Assembly: GCF_035539115.1 (NCBI RefSeq)
Contig: NZ_DATLJA010000043.1
Coordinates: 1-64,000, forward strand
Source of the DNA: Desulfitobacterium_A sp035539115
GTDB taxonomy: Bacteria; Bacillota; Desulfitobacteriia; Desulfitobacteriales; Desulfitobacteriaceae
DNA: 64,000 bases
Direction of reading: 5' to 3'
Position numbers and translations under genes: made by a program. The notes under the pieces were generated by a model. The model was not told where the DNA came from. It was given only the letters and a program-made list of their open reading frames with translations, and searched no databases. Shown piece by piece: positions 61,629-64,000 of the stretch (position 1 is its first letter; each line of letters opens with the position of its first letter).

Positions 61629-61859
61629 ATGAAACGCGAACGCGGACGCCGTCCAAGAAGACGGGTATGCAGTTTCTGTGTAGATAAAGTTGAGTCTTTA
61701 GATTATAAAGAGACTCACAAATTGCGCAAGTATGTTACTGAGCGCGGCAAAATATTGCCTCGTCGTATTTCGGGTAACTGTGCAAAGCATCAACGCCAAG
61801 TTACGATTGCGATTAAAAGAGCCCGGCACATTGCGCTGTTGCCTTATATCGTAGATTAG
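61629..61859 (+). CDS. rpsR: 30S ribosomal protein S18
   Basis: 76 residues. VCSFCVDKVESLDYKETHKL keeps two zinc-ligand-type Cys; RISGNCAKHQRQVTIAIKRA and ARHIALLPYIVD are the S18 core. It ends the operon, 3 bases before a terminator. Confidence 0.97.
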   Translation: MKRERGRRPRRRVCSFCVDKVESLDYKETHKLRKYVTERGKILPRRISGNCAKHQRQVTIAIKRARHIALLPYIVD

Positions 61860-61860
61860 C

Positions 61861-61889
61861 AAAAAAGGGAGCAGGAGCTCCCTTTTTTT
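61861..61889. terminator. Terminator after rpsR
   Basis: AAAAAAGGGAGC...GCTCCCTTTTTTT with a short loop. Confidence 0.9.
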
Positions 61890-62011
61890 ATATTCTTTAT
61901 CTATTAAGTGGGTTTGCCTTGCAGGAAATAGACTAAAGTCAGCGAACATTTCCTAGATACGGCTCAAACAGCTGTTTAATTAATTATTAGAGATACCGGA
62001 GGGCGTCCACG

Positions 62012-62314
62012 ATGGAAGTTGACGTAGTTAGAGGGCTAAAAGCGATTGATGAATTAAAAGTTGAACTGTTAAAATCCTTATGGATTTTTGAGCGTGGAGC
62101 AATTGAGGGCTCAGATACGGCATTGATGCAGGGTTTAGCGGATATAGTCGGTATCAGTTATTTACTGACCCGTCGCTTAGGCTTTGATTATACGAGACTA
62201 GACCGAACTTTAATTCAGGGTTTGGTAGAATGGAAAGATAATGATACTATGAAGTTGGAAAGTCAGTGGGGGGATTTAAGCCTCTTGTTAAGCTATCTTG
62301 CCCCCGAAGAATAG
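62012..62314 (+). CDS. MazG-like protein
   Basis: 100 residues, all helical. VRGLKAIDELKVELLKSLWI and EGSDTALMQGLADIVGISYL, then TRRLGFDYTRLDRTLIQGLV, resemble the small MazG-like family found between rpsR and yybS in this group. The EExxE/ExxD metal motif of true MazG is not clear, so NTP hydrolysis is uncertain. GGAGGGCGTCC-like site precedes the ATG. Confidence 0.65.
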   Translation: MEVDVVRGLKAIDELKVELLKSLWIFERGAIEGSDTALMQGLADIVGISYLLTRRLGFDYTRLDRTLIQGLVEWKDNDTMKLESQWGDLSLLLSYLAPEE

Positions 62315-62328
62315 ATAGGAGCAGTTGA

Positions 62329-63273
62329 ATGTACGTTAGTGACCAGAAAATGACTCATGGGTTAGCGATCTTTGTACTTTTAGCAGGCCCGTGGTTGGGG
62401 ATCTCCAGAGGAATCGGAGGTTGGATGCTAGAGGTCGCACTGCTCATAGCAGCTCTCTGGGTAGGGCGTAGTATGGGCTTCAGGTTAACGACCTTATGCT
62501 TATTTTGGGGTTATGGTGCCGCACTTCTTGCCGGGGGTGGATTGGCTTCACTGGCCAATATCGGGTTCCTACCATGGGTCAGCTTGCTTATGGTATGGGG
62601 AACAGAGCATACTTGGCCACAAAAATCGAATTTTTTCTGGTGCTTAGTTTTGTCCGGAATCTTAGGTATTCTGCCGATTATCCCAACCCTTCAAAATGGA
62701 ATGAGTTCAGATGTTATGCAAGAACTCATACGCTCGATGATGGATCAATACCGACAATCCGGTATGCTGGCAGATTTAACTCAGCGAGGGATTAGCGAAA
62801 CAGATATCCAAAATTATTTACAACAATTCTTCCATTATCTCTTTCTAGTTGTTCCTGGATTAGCCGCCTTAGGGGCAATGATTAAATATAGCGTGGTTTA
62901 CAATTTCTTTGCCCGCTGGCTGCCGCAAGAAGATCAACCTTTTCCCTTATTTAGTTCTTTCAGGTTGCCGTGGTTTGCAATCTGGGGAGTGAGTCTTGGA
63001 ATTGCAAGTTATTTGGTTGGAGATCAATGGAATTATCTTGCATTGCGTGTCTTTGGGATTAATCTTATGTTCATTTATGCATGTTTGGCGCTTGTCTTAG
63101 GAAGCTCTATTTTCCTATACTATCTACGTTCTCCGCTTTTATCAGGATTTGTTAAATGGATTTTAATTGTTACGGGTTTTATTTATTTTCAAGTAATGAT
63201 AATCGGTTTAATCTTACTTGGACTTTTTGATTTAGTCTTGAATATCCGCCGTATACCGGAGGATAACCAGTGA
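62329..63273 (+). CDS. yybS: YybS/DUF2232 membrane protein
   Basis: 314 residues, about eight membrane helices. Location upstream of rplI and topology match DUF2232 (YybS), including FFHYLFLVVPGLAALGAMIK and the C-terminal VTGFIYFQVMIIGLILLGLF. Possibly an ECF-type substrate-binding component; function not shown. Confidence 0.8.
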   Translation: MYVSDQKMTHGLAIFVLLAGPWLGISRGIGGWMLEVALLIAALWVGRSMGFRLTTLCLFWGYGAALLAGGGLASLANIGFLPWVSLLMVWGTEHTWPQKSNFFWCLVLSGILGILPIIPTLQNGMSSDVMQELIRSMMDQYRQSGMLADLTQRGISETDIQNYLQQFFHYLFLVVPGLAALGAMIKYSVVYNFFARWLPQEDQPFPLFSSFRLPWFAIWGVSLGIASYLVGDQWNYLALRVFGINLMFIYACLALVLGSSIFLYYLRSPLLSGFVKWILIVTGFIYFQVMIIGLILLGLFDLVLNIRRIPEDNQ

Positions 63274-63289
63274 ATTAGGGGGTATTTTC

Positions 63290-63742
63290 ATGAAAGTAAT
63301 TCTCACAATGGATGTGAAAAGTCTCGGTAATAAAGGTAAAGTCTGTGAAGTATCGGATGGTTATGCCCGAAATTTTCTTTTCCCTAAAGGGTTAGCGCTT
63401 GAGGCTACACCAGGAAATATGCATGATTTAGCATCTAAAAAGGCGAATGAAGACAGAAAGAAAGCTAAAGAAAAGGAAGAAGCACAATCATTAGCTGCAA
63501 AATTATCTTCAATCACGGTTGAAGTGCATACGAAAACTGGAGAAGGTGGACGGCTTTTTGGGTCTGTAACTAATAAAGAGATCGCCGAAGCGCTTAAAAG
63601 TAAGCATGGTATCGAAATTGATAAACGTAAATTGGATGTCAAGGAACCAATTAAAGCGTTAGGAACCTACACCATTCAGACCAAACTTCATCCTGAAGTT
63701 TCCGCGCAGCTCCAAGTCCAAGTCAAAGCAATCGAATGTTGA
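63290..63742 (+). CDS. rplI: 50S ribosomal protein L9
   Basis: 150 residues. VILTMDVKSLGNKGKVCEVS and DGYARNFLFPKGLALEAT are the L9 N-terminal domain, followed by the long connecting helix and the C-terminal domain (GEGGRLFGSVTNKEIAEALK). RBS AGGGGGTA. Confidence 0.97.
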   Translation: MKVILTMDVKSLGNKGKVCEVSDGYARNFLFPKGLALEATPGNMHDLASKKANEDRKKAKEKEEAQSLAAKLSSITVEVHTKTGEGGRLFGSVTNKEIAEALKSKHGIEIDKRKLDVKEPIKALGTYTIQTKLHPEVSAQLQVQVKAIEC

Positions 63743-63773
63743 TTTATTTTCTTAACGTTGAAAGGGGAGCCCG

Positions 63774-64000
63774 ATGAAAGGGTTTTTAGCAAAGTGGCTG
63801 AAAGAGGATAAGACTCAAGATGCTAAAACGAGCGGGGAACAATTGAAACTTGAGATTGATGCCTACTATCATTTGTTATCGAATATCCATGGGTCTGATA
63901 AGCTGGTGCTTAAGGCCGTTCGCCTAGATGCTTTAAGCTTAATGCGATCCGAGAATCAGTTGGATCGTATCAAAGCTTTACAAAAAATCGTCTTTGAGGA
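63774..64000 (+). CDS. Start of a LonC-like protease (cut by window end)
   Basis: ATG 63774 behind AAAGGGGAG opens a frame through the window end (at least 75 codons): MKGFLAKWLKEDKTQDAKTS, then LEIDAYYHLLSNIHGSDKLV and LKAVRLDALSLMRSENQLDR. The small N-terminal helical region and the position between rplI and (by analogy) dnaB fit the LonC-type ATP-dependent protease of Desulfitobacterium-like bacteria. The catalytic domains lie outside the window. Confidence 0.5.
   Translation, partial: MKGFLAKWLKEDKTQDAKTSGEQLKLEIDAYYHLLSNIHGSDKLVLKAVRLDALSLMRSENQLDRIKALQKIVFE

Overview
The window is a low-GC Firmicutes chromosome segment spanning the replication origin. Gene content points to an anaerobic, spore-forming member of the Peptococcaceae / Desulfitobacteriaceae (Desulfosporosinus- or Desulfitobacterium-like). 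The reasons are: selenocysteine machinery (selB and tRNA-Sec), the spore protein YyaC, pdxST next to serS and gyrA, a DsrE/TusA/sulfide:quinone-reductase-like sulfur cassette, and a LonC-like gene after rplI. The genus is inferred from gene content and order only.

Layout. (1) 1-24.3 kb is accessory and decayed. It holds IS remnants (IS1380-like, IS1634-like, an internally deleted IS5-type copy that cuts off alanine dehydrogenase), one healthy four-gene sulfur-transfer operon (3.4-5.8 kb), and a minus-strand run of secreted or lipid-anchored proteins with beta-propeller, calcium-loop, DUF4362 and GH113-like domains (7.8-18.8 kb). Many members of that run carry frameshifts or truncations. Two cyclic-di-GMP-I riboswitches point away from each other (19.4 and 20.3 kb) across a hairpin-bounded IS200/IS605-like remnant. 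A conjugative-element remnant (sigma factor, HTH, excisionase, tyrosine integrase) ends at an intact tRNA-Ser(CGA), and two further tRNA-Ser 5' halves beside it look like integration scars.

(2) 24.3-36.8 kb, minus strand, core: tadA, three tRNAs, serS, pdxT-pdxS, gyrA, gyrB, remB, recF, dnaN, dnaA. DnaA-box clusters lie on both sides of dnaA, giving a bipartite oriC. The S4-domain gene usual between dnaN and recF is missing.

(3) 37.0-47.4 kb, plus strand: rpmH, rnpA, yidD, yidC, jag, mnmE, mnmG, rsmG, parA, parB, three parS sites, DUF554 and DUF4446 genes. Replication origin, chromosome partitioning and tRNA modification are thus grouped around oriC, with transcription diverging from it.

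(4) 47.4-64 kb: yyaC, a YkvI-like permease, selB, a complete livJHMGF branched-chain amino-acid transporter followed by a CBS-ACT protein, tRNA-Sec, cvpA, mscS, DUF951, ychF, the rpsF-ssb-rpsR operon, a MazG-like gene, yybS, rplI and the start of a LonC-like protease.

The most unusual items are an intergenic hairpin repeat family (38-bp units ending TTATCCT/AGGATAA) in arrays at 39.3, 56.2 and 57.5 kb, the paired c-di-GMP riboswitches around the decaying surface-protein cluster, and the layered tRNA-Ser integration scars.
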